A DNA stretch of 64,000 nt, from positions 16,879,165-16,943,164 of the forward strand of contig OU015538.1 in NCBI GenBank assembly GCA_907165065.1. The letters run 5' to 3'. This DNA comes from Caprimulgus europaeus. Taxonomy: Eukaryota; Chordata; Aves; Caprimulgiformes; Caprimulgidae. Position 1 is the first letter of the stretch. Every line of letters begins with the position of its first letter. The notes beneath the pieces were generated by a model, which worked only from the letters and a program-made list of their open reading frames with translations, was not told the DNA's origin and searched no databases. The translations under genes were made by a program, and so were the position numbers. Shown in pieces: positions 53,169-64,000 of the stretch.

Positions 53169-56100
53169 CTGCACAGTTGAAGGTTCAAAGACACATTAGG
53201 ATGCTGCTGTTAAACTCTGGTCTCGTTGAGTCTATGCTGCTAATTTCGGTTTAGCAGCTAGATGTCTCTCTTTCCTCCGTTATTAAGAAATAATAGTAGG
53301 TGAGCTGCTTTTGCCTTTGGAAAAGACTTGTTGCCCTCCATTATTTGTCCATTTTAGAGGCAAATTGAAGATCTGGATTTGTCTATAAATCTGTAACTCA
53401 GTGAGCATGTGGCTTGATTTTGCACATAGCTTTTTCAGATCATTGATTGTTTCCCTCTATTAATCTGTTCTGGCCTGAGGCTGACCTATGTTTTTGTTTA
53501 TCATCTTCCTCTGTGCTTTCCAAGCAGGACTGAAGATAGAGATACTTTCTGCTTGTGGCATTCTTCTTTTCTTTTAATCACAGTTATTTTCCACCTTATA
53601 TAAGAGTTTGCTTTTTGTGATAGGTTTTAAATCAGAAATACTGTCCTGATGCAAGAACCAAAATCTTTGGTGTAAGCGGTGGATTGTGCATGTGCTGTTC
53701 TGGAGAGCAATTCCTTTCACATGGACCACTGCATGCACTGCAGGGCCAGAGCTGCTGCTGGGCTTAGTGAAGTCAAGTGGAATATCTGAAGTCTGGGGAG
53801 GGCCTGGCATATTTTTGCCATACGATGGAATTCTGTGGGGTTTTATTTCAGTAGATCTTTCTCCTTGCTTATGCTTCCTTTTGCATTTCTTGCATTACCT
53901 TTTCTTTATTCAGGGTGTCCTCAGGTTGTTCCTGCAGGTGCAGAATCACTGGCAGAAACCAAAGGAAAGGTTCCTGTTTGATTGTGTTTTGTAGTGAAAA
54001 TGATATTATTCCTCTCATGTCTTTCTCAAAGCTGTTAACTCTAAGGCCAAAATACCTCCAGCTATTCTAGCTCAGCCTGTCAATGAACACTTGTAATTAA
54101 TAAAGTATGGTGCTGTTCTCCTAATCTGAAAATGAGACAGCAGAGATATAATACTTTAAAAAAAAAAAAATCTATTTGCACTTTTAATTTTTTTTTTTTT
54201 TCATAAAAACATTCAGAGGTGGACCAAGGAAAATTGTTAAATGTTCTTAAAACAGAATGATTTTTCAGAGCACAGGAAAACTTACAACACTGTTTGCTAT
54301 TCTACCTACAATGCTAGAAAATAGCATTTTATTAACATCAAAAGTCTTGGCATTTAAAACAATTTTTCAAGTATTTACTGTAATTAACTGTTAATACTTT
54401 TCAAATCCTGAAGGTGTTACAAGGCAAAAATAACTCTGTGTAAGAATATATGTCTCCAGTGTAAAATAACATTTGTCAAATCAATATAAAGTAATAGATA
54501 AATCAGTCCACTTGTTTCATTTTAGGAAGTGATGCTGGTATGCAGTGTGCTTATTTATTGTATTTATATGAAGTGTGTTAATAGATTTTATGAAAGTTTT
54601 AGGGGAGGCATTTTCAAGGACAGGGATGAGTGCTCTGCCCTACGTGGACTGATATCCATGGGAACTTGAGTCACATGCTAACAGCTTGTGTTTGTGAGAA
54701 TATGTCCACTATGCTTCTGAAAGTTAGACTCCGAGCATACACACCCTGTGCATGCTGGGCAGCAAACCTTGTACCTTGGAAAATTTCATCTCAGTATCTT
54801 CTGCCTGCTCTATTGTAATCTACAATAATAACCCATTAATCAAGTGTCAGCCTTCCTAATACAGAAGAGTTCTTTTTTTATTGCCTTCATTTATAATAAT
54901 TTAGTTTATACTTTACAATGTTATTGATTTTGTGAAATGGCTCATTACATTTACACAAAGCTAAATCATTCAATTAGATGCTTTAAATTAAGTCATATAA
55001 ATTCCTTACTAGATTTATAGTTGGATTGAATCAGAAATCAAGCCCTAAGAAATTATTTTTTGAAATAATTATTGGGAAGGCATTCTTATGTTATAGGTTA
55101 GTAAAAGAATATAAATTGCTCAGCAAGATTTTTTAAATTATCAAAAGCTGGATCCCCTTTTGTAAACTGCTGGGTGGCATAAGCAGTGGAAAGCTTGCTT
55201 GTCTTCCTCTGCATGAACTTGAAAGGGGAAAATCACCATCAAAGGGGGATTTTCTATAGGTTCAGACAGGCATTAAAAAAAGCAGTGTTCTGGAAAGTGG
55301 TCCCTCAGTCAGCCCTTAATATAAAGGTGTATGCATAGAAATGAAAAAACAGGGAAAAAGGGTCTATGCAAGACCTTGTGCTGTTCTGTGGAGTAGGGGT
55401 GAAAGCTGATCCCTTTATGTCAATGGGAAGAAATCAGTCCACACAACAAAAATTCTATGAATATCAATACCATTCATGAATGAATTTAATGTTTTTAAAC
55501 ATGTAGGGTTTTTTTAACTTTTCCCCTTTCCTCTCTGGTGATGCCACTATGGAAGTTTTTATAGCATATGCATTTAAGAAAATGAAACTTTTTCCACTCT
55601 TTTAAAGCTGAAGTGAGGAGGAATATACATTGGAAGGATACAGCCACATCAGAAGCAAGTCTGCTCTGAAGTGCCTGAATTTGGACCACTGGTGTTGTCG
55701 TCACTTATCTTAAATAATGCAGTGCTTTTGAACAGGAACTCTTCAGTTTAGAAGCAGAGAGAAAAACACATTGTAATTAAAGATCTCAGTAACTAAACCA
55801 ATCATTTCTTATAATTCAAAAAAATATTTCCCTCATATTCAAACTTGACAAACTCTTTTTCTAAAGGGAATTCCCTTTAAAACTGTATTAGTCCTAAATC
55901 GTCTATGACCAAATCATGATGATAGAATTTGAAGATGAGTTGGCTCATTTTTAGTCAAGATACTACTTATTCCTCTGTTTCCAAAACTTTTTTTCTTATT
56001 CCAAACCTGTTAATTTTGCAGTTTTCTTGGCAAGGAGTTTTTTACACTGTCTGGAGGAAGCAAAAGGATGGAAATCCTTTCCTTGCATTATTCCTAAAGA

Positions 56101-57499
56101 TGTGTTTTAATTCTTTCTGTCTTCAGGAGGGACTCCTTCAGACCATCTCTTCCAGTTGTAAACATTTCTGTGGGGGACAAAAGGAACTGTGAAACTGCAG
56201 AGTTAAAAAAAAAGTCTAGTAAAACCAGCAGTTCTCCTGGTAATAACATAACAACAGTAACTAGTGATGGATACTGTTAGGATAAATGGTGGGGAACAGG
56301 GATGACTACCACTCGGCAGTGGCAAGAAACATTTCCCGTGGTGAGAGGCAGAGCAATAGTCTGTCGGTTAAAGCGCAGCAGCAGAGATTGGGGCCATTAC
56401 TGAGCAGATGTTGGGATTTAATGCACTGGCCGTGCACTGACACCTCCTATTCACTTTCTACCATGGTAACCTTACAAAATACACTTTTTTTTCTTTTATA
56501 TATATTTCTGTATCATCCTGACTATTTCTTTTTCCAGGTTCATGTCTTATTTTTCCTGTATCTTCTTTAGTTCTCTCTTTTTTTTTTAATTCTAGTAATT
56601 TTAACAATTTGCCTTTTATTCCCTTTGGAATAGTTTGTTTCACTGATCTTCCCTCAGCTTCTCTTTGTCAAAGACGTCAAGCTTACCATCTTTAATTTTT
56701 TTGAATAATTAAAAGCCTCGAATCTTTGGTTACCCTCTGCTGGACTGTCAGCGTTTGTAGCTTTAAAAAAAAAAAATAATTAGGTGCTCTGTGCTCTTCA
56801 AAGTATTCCAAAGATTTCCTCTCTCTGGTAATAAAAGTAGCTCTTTGTATTAGAAGAGAATCTATCTATTCACCACAAGAAATGATATTTTGTGTGCACA
56901 TGTAGTTTCTAGGGGATATTTTTAATTTTTAATACATACTAACAGTACCTTTTTTCACTTTACCTTCATCTTTACTTGTTTCCAGTGTTGTATGTCATAT
57001 GGCTGCTGAAGAATTGCCCCATTTCATTTCATTGTCTTATGTTATTAATTGTTGTTATTTAGTTGACTGTTCTCCTGTGTTTATTCAACATTACCTAGAT
57101 GCTCTGGAGAAATGTTTTCTTTCTCATTTAACCTTTCTCTTTTTTTATGTGTCTCTTGCCTAATTGTTAGACAGCCTTTTCACTGTGTCACCTTAGAAGC
57201 AACTGTTCAATCTCTAATCACCTTTCTGAATTTAAAAAGACACTTTTTTTTTTTTAATGATGTTAAAGATTCTCCCCTTCAGTGCTTTTCTTCACAGTGT
57301 GGTGTCCCATCACCAGTGCTTGACCCATTTCTGCTGCCTGTGGTGCAGTTCTCTTCAGCCTGTCAGCTACAAACACAAAAGACCTTAAACTTGAAACAAG
57401 TCCTGTATCCCTGTCCTCTTCTGTTGTCAACTTTGGGACAGTCATATGGATGCCCTTGCTAGGACAGAGTCCCTTGGCTGGGAGATCAGCAGAAGTACC
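53169..57499. other. AT-rich noncoding DNA, possible conserved stretches
   Basis: Mostly unique AT-rich DNA. 54840-55100 has a non-repetitive, ATTA-rich texture and a perfect 8-base hairpin (AATTATTT/AAATAATT, 55051-55070). A patch at 56290-56460 is richer in CpG. No gene recognised. Confidence 0.5.
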
Positions 57500-57606
57500 A
57501 TGGACGGTCTCCTCTTCTCCTTCTCAACACCACTTAACCTCCCGCATCACGATGCCACCTGCGGTGTTGCGAAGGGCTCCTGGGCATTTCTGAGGAGTCA
57601 GCATGG
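57500..57606 (+). other. Possible first coding exon with Kozak ATG
   Basis: An ATG in an excellent context (gtaccATGGA at 57500) opens a frame of 35 codons plus two bases (MDGLLFSFSTPLNLPHHDAT, CGVAKGSWAFLRSQH). It runs straight into a strong donor, gtgagttg, at 57607. The segment is GC-richer and holds several CpGs, unlike its AT-rich surroundings. No promoter element is clear upstream, and no acceptor downstream is compellingly linked. A second short ATG frame abutting a donor (MAAGSLAALPTERVTSGPSF at 58265, donor gtgagc at 58331) lies 0.7 kb further on. Unrecognised product; weak call. Confidence 0.15.
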
Positions 57607-60224
57607 GTGAGTTGGCACTGCTTTGCCAAAATCTGCACTTCACTGTCAACTCAAAAAACAGTAAGATGGGGACACACTGGGTGGAAGTGGCTTATGAAAC
57701 ACATCTGAGTTAAAGTTGTCAGTATTCTAGTCAATGGAGAAAGAGACTTGGGTAAAGGGATTAAGCAGAGGAGAGAGATCAAAATCACCTGTTTGTTTTT
57801 GTTCATTATTAGCTCACTTCATGTGTACTCTCTGGTTCAAGCAAGCATCTTATCCCATCCTACACTGAGGGAACAGGATAAAGCTCTGGATTATTTTTCA
57901 GTTTTTCTTAAAGATTTTGATTATTTGAACCCCAAAGTCTCTGATATGGATTAGATTAGAAGTCTCTCACATGCCAGTAGCTAGCATCACACTGTGTTGC
58001 TAGTCAGAAGTTGGTCCTTTTCATACTTCTTTTGGAATCATTGTTCCGCTGTATATAAAGTAATGAAATATTTGTTGATTTAGAGCTTTTAATCTGTCTC
58101 TCCCGAGACCTATCTTGAGAGTCTTTCCTAGCAAGACAGTTAGCATCTTTTCTCTCTGTGTCCCCCACTGAATTTGTAATTATTTATTTAAAAAGCAGTG
58201 GCTGGAAATCAAAAAACATCTACTTAGAATAACCAAGGAATTGGTGGTGAGAGTAATCACCTAGGAAATGGCAGCGGGCAGCCTGGCTGCACTGCCCACC
58301 GAGAGGGTGACTTCAGGCCCTTCGTTTCCCAGGTGAGCTCAGAGTGGTCCAAGGAATTTGCAGTGGGTGAAGTCCTCCTTTTCCCCCCTCTCTCCACATG
58401 TCCTTTCCTCTTCTATACAGTTGAAAAAAAATATTTTTGACACTATGTAGTACAAAACATGTGTTTGTTTCTCAACAACAAAAAAAACCTATGGTGAATA
58501 GCTTGTTGAGAGGTAGAGAAGAATGAAAAACATTTATGTAGCAAATAAATCACATAGCCAATAAGTAGTTTTGGAACACTGCATTTCATTTGCCTGAGGG
58601 GCATTAATGCCAGTCCTAGGGGATAGAACAGAAAGAATAAAATTGAGTTAAATAAAACCAAAGTGTTTAGCCTTACAAACTCACCAGCAGCCATCAGTGC
58701 CAAGCATTAATTCCCTTCCTGCTGGCAGCAGGAAGGTGGGTGAGACAATACTGTCAGTTGCACAAATTAAGTCACTGTGGCAGAAACAGAACACAAATAA
58801 ATAGGAAAAACAATGCAAAGAAAAACAGACTGTTGTTGCTGCATAAACCTTCTTCCAAGCTGGAGGCACAGAAAACGGAAATGTAATGACTTGGTGCATG
58901 TCATCTTGTAGCCTGACAAGCCCTTTCAGAATAGGAAACCAGCGTAAGATGCCAGGAGAGGTCTCGCTGCACGTTCTGATAGAGAAAAGGGGCTTGGGGG
59001 TAGCAGAAGAATCCCCTTTTCAGCAGACTAAGAAATAGAACAAGTCTGCTTTGCTGAGCCCTGGAATGCTAATGGAAACCCTAATCAGGATTAAGCTGAA
59101 GGAGAGGAAAGGTATGTGATAACAACACAGGGTTTTTTACTCACTGTCATTTAACTGCCATAATATTCCAGGCCTGAATTCCAAGACCCCTTTCACAAAG
59201 CAACAAAACAAATCTGTATTTAACAAAAAGATCTAGAAGTTCCTTCTCATCTAACAACATAGAAGAGAATCTACTTTTTAGATAGAGAATCTTCTATCAG
59301 ACTGTAAATTTACAGGGGGGAAAGATATTTTCAATCACTTTTTGTCTTTAATCATCATATTTCTATACGTTATAGTCATCTGTCAAACTTAAGTTTGTTT
59401 TTTCAAGTTTTAGCACTTTCCACAAATGATCCTTTTTCTTGGTTATATTCCCAGCTCAGCTCTTTTCACAGTTCCATTATGGGACTGCAAACAGCAGTTG
59501 GGGATAGAAATAATATAAAAGAAAAAGAATAGAGTATATGTCCCATATGCTTCTCACAACAAGGGACTGGGAAGTTGCTGTGGATCAACTGTAATTCTTA
59601 TAATAATTTAGAAGTCCACACTAGTATGGTATTCATTATCTCTTCTATTCCTAGACTAATTTAATCTAGCTACACTGATTTGAAAGTAATGCATAAAATC
59701 CAGTACCTGAAGCAATCTGGTTACTTGCTAACTGGAAACATACTTCAGGAGTCCAAATCAATGTTCCCCCTGTAACTGACACTCCAGACTGACAGGCGCA
59801 CGGGGGACTGGGATGTTGGTGCACACAGTACTTGGAGAAGAGAGAATATACTGAGAGAATACTCATGTGCAGATTCTTATTGGGAAACACTGGATTTAAG
59901 ATTTTAGTTAATCAATGAAAACAAACCCAACACAATAAACAAGTAACTGATGATACAAAAAAAATTTATTTGGAGGTGTGTATTCTACTTTAATAGCTAA
60001 AACTGCATGTAGGCTTATGTGTGCTGTAACACTTGATCCTGTGAGCTTTTGTCTCTGCTCTCCACCTGAGCAGTTTGCCTGGCTGGGTCTGAGCCACACA
60101 TGGTTGGGGCAAAACTTAGACTTCTCAACTCATCTTTTTTCACACATCTTTTGTCTCCCATCTGCAGCAAACTCTGGGCAACATGGGAGTGATCACAGAA
60201 TACCTGTATTGCATGAATCCCTAT
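57607..60224. other. AT-rich noncoding DNA
   Basis: Apart from the short ATG-to-donor segment at 58265-58330 and the hairpin at 58714, nothing is recognised up to the CR1 fragment. Confidence 0.55.
58714..58736. repeat. Perfect GC-rich hairpin, 10-base stem
   Basis: CCTTCCTGCT (58714-58723) and AGCAGGAAGG (58727-58736) are exact reverse complements around a GGC loop. The flanks do not extend the pairing far enough for a microRNA precursor. Confidence 0.85.
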
Positions 60225-60808
60225 TCATAGAATCATAGAATCATTTTGGTTGCAAAAAGCCTTTAAGATCATCGAGTCCAACCAAAAACCTAATACTGCC
60301 AAGTCCACCACTAACCCATGTCCCTAAGCACTTCGTCAACACATTTTCACCACTTCCCTGGGCAGCCTGTTCCAATGCTTGATAACCCTGTCAGTGAAGA
60401 AATTTTTTCCTAATATCCAATCTAAACCTCCCCTGTCACAACCTGAGGCCATTTCCTCTTGTCCTCTTGCTTGTTACCTGGGAGAAGAGACCCGCACCAC
60501 CTTGCTACAACCTCCTTTCACATAGTCGCAGAGAGCCAGAAGGTCTCCCTTCAGCCTTCTTTTCTCCAGACTAAACAACTCCAGTTCCCTCAGCTGCTCC
60601 TCATCACACTTGTGCTCCAGACCCTTCACCAGCTTCGTTGCTCTTCTCTGGACATGCTCCAGCAACTCATTGTCTTCCTTGTAGTGAGGCGCCCAAAACT
60701 GAACACAGCACTTAAGCTGCAATCTCACCAGTGCCAAGTATAGAGGTAAGTTAACTTCCCTAGTCCTGCTGGCCACACTGTTGTTGTGCTGCATTAAGGA
60801 CAGGATAG
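60225..60808 (-). mobile_element. CR1 LINE fragment, ORF2 C-terminus plus 3' UTR
   Basis: A 5'-truncated CR1 LINE in minus orientation. At its 3' end (low coordinates) are two TCATAGAA-type octamers from 60225, then the well-known reverse-complemented CR1 tail: 'gatcatcgagtccaacc', 'ctgccaagtccaccacta', 'ttccctgggcagcctgttcc', 'aatatccaatctaaacctcc'. Upstream on the minus strand, positions 60794-60474 read as an open frame matching the C-terminal part of CR1 ORF2, with [32 protein letters not shown] and [20 protein letters not shown]. This is the region downstream of the reverse transcriptase palm. The frame stops early at 60474, after [13 protein letters not shown]; in the family it normally continues for several tens of residues to a KHWNRLPREVV motif, which is visible here in another frame. 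Homology ends near 60808. The relatively intact frame suggests an age younger than the copy at 25.6 kb. Not autonomous. Confidence 0.96.
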
Positions 60809-60847
60809 GTAGGAGTGAGATCTGAGAACAACAACAAGATTGTAAAC

Positions 60848-61195
60848 TCAGTGGCTTGATTTGGAAGGAATGAGCCAGGTCATGGACTGCATCCTTACAG
60901 CTTCTGGGCCAGCAGTACTTTCACACCAGGTTTTTTTCCACTTAGTGTGTAAAAGTTTCTCCAGCCGATAATTCAGTTGTCTCATTCTCAACTTGTGCTG
61001 AACTTGAACAATGAGGCTGTCAAAAATTTTCATTTCCAGTGTGAGCTCAAACTGTGAGCCAGAGTAAGAGTACAGATATCCCCTTTCATCTTGACTGAAT
61101 CTGTACTGTAGCAGTGCTTGCTGTGAGGTGCTGGAGGTGATCACGCTTTTTTGAATATGATTAAATATATCATCTTGTTTCTGCTTCACTGTCAT
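60848..61195 (-). other. Unidentified 115-codon frame; possible exon 61120-60899
   Basis: An ATG-started minus-strand frame of 115 codons lies 40 bases from the truncated 5' end of the CR1 copy. I do not recognise the product. Within it, an acceptor-like 'cacctcacag' (ending at 61121) and a donor-like 'gtaagg' (starting at 60898) bound a 222-base segment (61120-60899). That segment is exactly 74 codons, phase 0 at both ends, and entirely open. Its peptide is mixed polar and hydrophobic: it has an aromatic patch (RGYLYSYSGSQFEL), then a basic amphipathic stretch rich in Q, L, R and K (VQHKLRMRQLNYRLEKLL) that could form a helix or short coiled coil, then KWKKTW. There is no signal peptide or membrane segment. 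It could be an exon of an unknown gene, a relic of a retrocopied gene, or chance. Its low-complexity content is small and its composition is more protein-like than most open frames here. Confidence 0.25.
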
Positions 61196-63112
61196 CCCTA
61201 TCTACTCAGCACACAGCCCCAAAGTCTAAAAGGTCATAAAGTCTTCCTAGCCAAAAAAGGTCGTTATTTTATAATGCCAGTTGGTAACTGACATCCAAAG
61301 TTTATATTTATAGCCATGCTTCCTTATGAAATGTTCTTGTCCTAGAGGTCTAGTTGAAGACAATAAAAGTCCTGTCTTTGAGGATTCCGTACGTTAACAA
61401 ATTAAATTGTTCAGATCATTAATTTTACTGTAAGGCAGGCAAATCTTTTTTCTAGGAGTTCAGAGGAAGATTTAATTCTTGTGCACTTAACAGTTGGTTC
61501 TGGAGAGTGTTTTTCATACCATCCGAAGAAAAAGATACTGATATCTCCCTAAATGCAGCAAGAATGTAAGCTTCAAAATAGGAGAAAGGCACCTGTGGTG
61601 TTTGCCTCTTAAAGAACTTTTGAGAGTACTGTAGTCTTAGGCTTGCAATTTAATGATTTTGTAGTTGTTACATTTGCTTTTGATTTCACCTTCTAGATAA
61701 CCTTGAAAAGGAGAGACAGCAGCTGCAGAGGCTGATGAACGAGTGACTTGCACAAGCTGCACTGAGGGCTTTTGAGAAATTTATGAAGGAAAATGGGGAG
61801 GAGGGAACCTGCAATGGGAATGGATATCACAAGTGGGAATGTGATACCTTTTGATATCACATATTCTAATCCTGTGTAAATTTCTGGGATAGTGCTATAG
61901 TGTTTTAATCTTGTGAAGTAAAAATTTTCTGCACGTAAGCCTTATTTTTTTTTACCTTTTTTTTTTTTTTTAAGAATTTACTTCAGTACTTTCCATCAAC
62001 TACTTCCTTATGGCACATATTCTTTAACCACTATTAGCTGGGGCAGGTGCTTGATTTGCCAGTCCACATCTGTTGACAGCAAATATTGTTCTAATGAATG
62101 CTTTGTTTGAATTTTTAATTCTTTTTCATAATTCACTCTGTTTGTTTGACTCTCTTGTCATCAGAGATATTAATGGAGTTAATTTAACCATAATTTGCCT
62201 CATTTTAGGAAGAATCCTTTTTAACTTGTCATACAGTAAACAAGTAAATAAGCATTTAATTTGTAAGCTGCCTATTTTTGTCTAGTGTATCTCATTAGAA
62301 GGTGAAGATTTATTAGCTTCTCTTCCATATAACTGGATAGACAGAAAATGTTTAACAATACTCATTGATGAGAAAAATAGGTTCTCACTTGACCACATGT
62401 ATTTAAAATTATTTGAAGTATAAATCTAAACAGTGGATATTTATTTATAAGAACTGAGACATAAGTCTATTCAAAATGCCTTTTATTAGGTACTGTTATT
62501 CTAAGTTTATATTGGTTGTCAGCGATGCATGGACAAATAGAGATTTCCTCATATAAGCAGAGGAGGAAAATTGTATAAATCAAATATTTATATGTATGTA
62601 TAGATATTCCTTCATATGTATTATAAGGCATTTAGAATTCAGAAATTAAGAAATAATTTTGAGTGGTTAATTATTCATACTGTACCAGCATACAGAAAAT
62701 AAGAATATAAGATTCATTTCACAATTTTTTCAGTAATTTTTCATAAGCTGTCATGACAAATTTCAGGGAAGGAATCCAAATGTTTTAGTATATATTTAAA
62801 TTAAATGGTGGAATATATTAACCTAGACGTGTGTATGAAGTCAATAATTATGATATGCTGGTGAGAAAGTTACCTTCTTTCTGCTAATAGAAAATAATGA
62901 TAAATTTCCATAGCAAGCAAATCTGTAATAATAATAATTCAATTAAGCTAGTTTTTAGCTTAATCTTTCCCTTAATAAATGCTTTTTGGGTTAGTAATTG
63001 CCAATTAGAAAATTAATTAACAAGCATTGTCTGATATTGAAATAGTCATTATATACTACAGGGGGGAAAAAAAGGCATGAGAACATATATTCTCACTGCC
63101 ACATTTCACTTT

Positions 63113-63115
<3 letters not shown>
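61196..63115. other. AT-rich noncoding DNA with homeodomain-site cluster
   Basis: T-runs occur near 61946-61972. The interval 62880-63060 is very AT-rich and contains repeated TAATTG, CAATTAG and TTAATTAA motifs beside the 62942 hairpin, the texture of many vertebrate conserved noncoding elements. No coding signal. Confidence 0.5.
62942..62964. repeat. Perfect AT-rich hairpin, 9-base stem
   Basis: ATTAAGCTA (62942-62950) and TAGCTTAAT (62956-62964) are exact reverse complements around GTTTT. It sits at the head of a cluster of TAATTG/CAATTAG/TTAATTAA homeodomain-type sites (62994-63020). Confidence 0.85.

Positions 63116-63166
<51 letters not shown>
63116..63166. repeat. (AT)n dinucleotide microsatellite
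   Basis: About 25 uninterrupted AT units. Long perfect AT tracts are self-complementary, can extrude as cruciforms and are usually length-variable. Confidence 0.97.
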
Positions 63167-63171
<5 letters not shown>

Positions 63172-64000
63172 ATTGGTCTCCAAGAAGCTACAATAGGCTC
63201 TTGAATACAGGGTTAAAACTTGTGCTAATATATTGGAATAACAACAAAAAAGAGGCATGTGACAGCTCCATGAACAAATTTGCGAAGAATACAGACAGGA
63301 CCACTGGGGTTTCCTTCCTCTCACATTAGTTTTGCAATAAGCTCTGCCAAGAATCTTGTTTGTTAAATATGAATTAGAAGTCCAGGCTTCTGATCAGCAT
63401 TTTTGTTGATAATTAGTAAATTGAAAGCCTGAAGGAAGTGAGTGGTTCTTTTCATATCAGGATATGATTTATTTTGGCAAATTCCTATGCCAGATCTTAA
63501 GTATGGTGGTACATCAATCCCATGTGAGAATAAGCAAGGATTTACTTTCTAAATAGAGAAGAAAAACAGTATGAACATATTTCTTAGAAACACTTCCTAA
63601 TCACGGTGGAAAAACAACATCCAAACTAACTGCCCCAGTACTACCCAAGAGATTTAGGTACCACACAGTGGGCTGTAGCAACCAATTTTTACAGCTGATT
63701 TACCTGCAACATTTTTCAGCTTTATATCCCATTCATTAGAAGTTTGTGATTCGTTCAAACCAGTCTAAATGTGAACTCATTTTTTGAGCAGTCCCTGCTT
63801 TAATCTGGGGGCCATGTGAAAGGGAGCATCCTCTGGTTCTAGAGAAGCAAAGGGAATGACTTAATGTCAAGGCTACCAAAACTGTGTGAACGTTTTGGGG
63901 GTGGGATGTATGAATGGTGGCTCAATTTTTGTGGTTTTCTGCTCTTTCTTAAGAAAAAGGAGAACAGATTTGTTCAGCTAGCTAATTCTTCTCTCTCTGA
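63167..64000. other. Noncoding DNA, nothing recognised
   Basis: Unique AT-rich sequence to the window end, with no repeat family, exon or RNA gene seen. Confidence 0.55.

Noticed and set aside
58714-58736. microRNA precursor
   Set aside because: The stem is only 10 base pairs and the flanks do not continue pairing.
1-64000. tRNA, rRNA, CRISPR, telomere repeats or retroviral elements
   Set aside because: I looked for B-box-like sequences, regular spaced repeats, TTAGGG arrays and retroviral protein motifs and found none that hold up.

Overview
This is AT-rich vertebrate nuclear DNA, most likely from a bird, and it looks like the inside of a very large intron or a gene-poor intergenic block. 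Two pieces of evidence support this. First, the only interspersed repeats I can recognise are two 5'-truncated CR1 LINEs (25649-25795, plus strand; 60225-60808, minus strand), both ending in the TCATAGAAT/ATTCTATGA octamers typical of avian CR1. Second, such low repeat density (roughly 1% of the window by these two calls) together with avian-type CR1 is characteristic of bird genomes. I see no bacterial features, tRNA, rRNA, CRISPR array or recognisable viral element.

No protein-coding gene could be identified with confidence. Open frames are short (60-150 codons), scattered over both strands, and mostly at the level expected by chance. The best gene-like signals are short segments bounded by good splice sites. 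On the plus strand these are 12303-12379, 13921-14234, 22681-22755, 28103-28202, 30207-30284 and 37765-37897; several keep a compatible reading phase. On the minus strand they are 60899-61120, 53049-53168, 51209-51271 and 32415-32531. None encodes a family I recognise. They could be exons of lncRNAs, of an unrecognised gene, or decoys, and are given with low confidence.

Layout: 1-12.3 kb AT-rich unique DNA with an AT/AC microsatellite, a 25-base T run and a GC-richer patch near 6.7-7.2 kb. 12.3-14.2 kb two candidate plus-strand exons. 14.2-25.6 kb AT-rich DNA with homeodomain-type palindromes and a G-quadruplex motif near 24.0-24.3 kb. 25.6 kb CR1 fragment. 28-31 kb candidate exons and two GC-richer patches. 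31-45.8 kb largely featureless. 46.0-46.4 kb a motif-dense candidate conserved enhancer. 50.75 kb an ATCT tetranucleotide array. 51-53.2 kb two minus-strand candidate exons. 57.5 kb a possible first exon. 58.7 kb a perfect hairpin. 60.2-61.2 kb a longer CR1 fragment next to an unidentified 115-codon minus-strand frame. 63.1 kb a long AT dinucleotide array preceded by an AT-rich, homeodomain-site-dense stretch.
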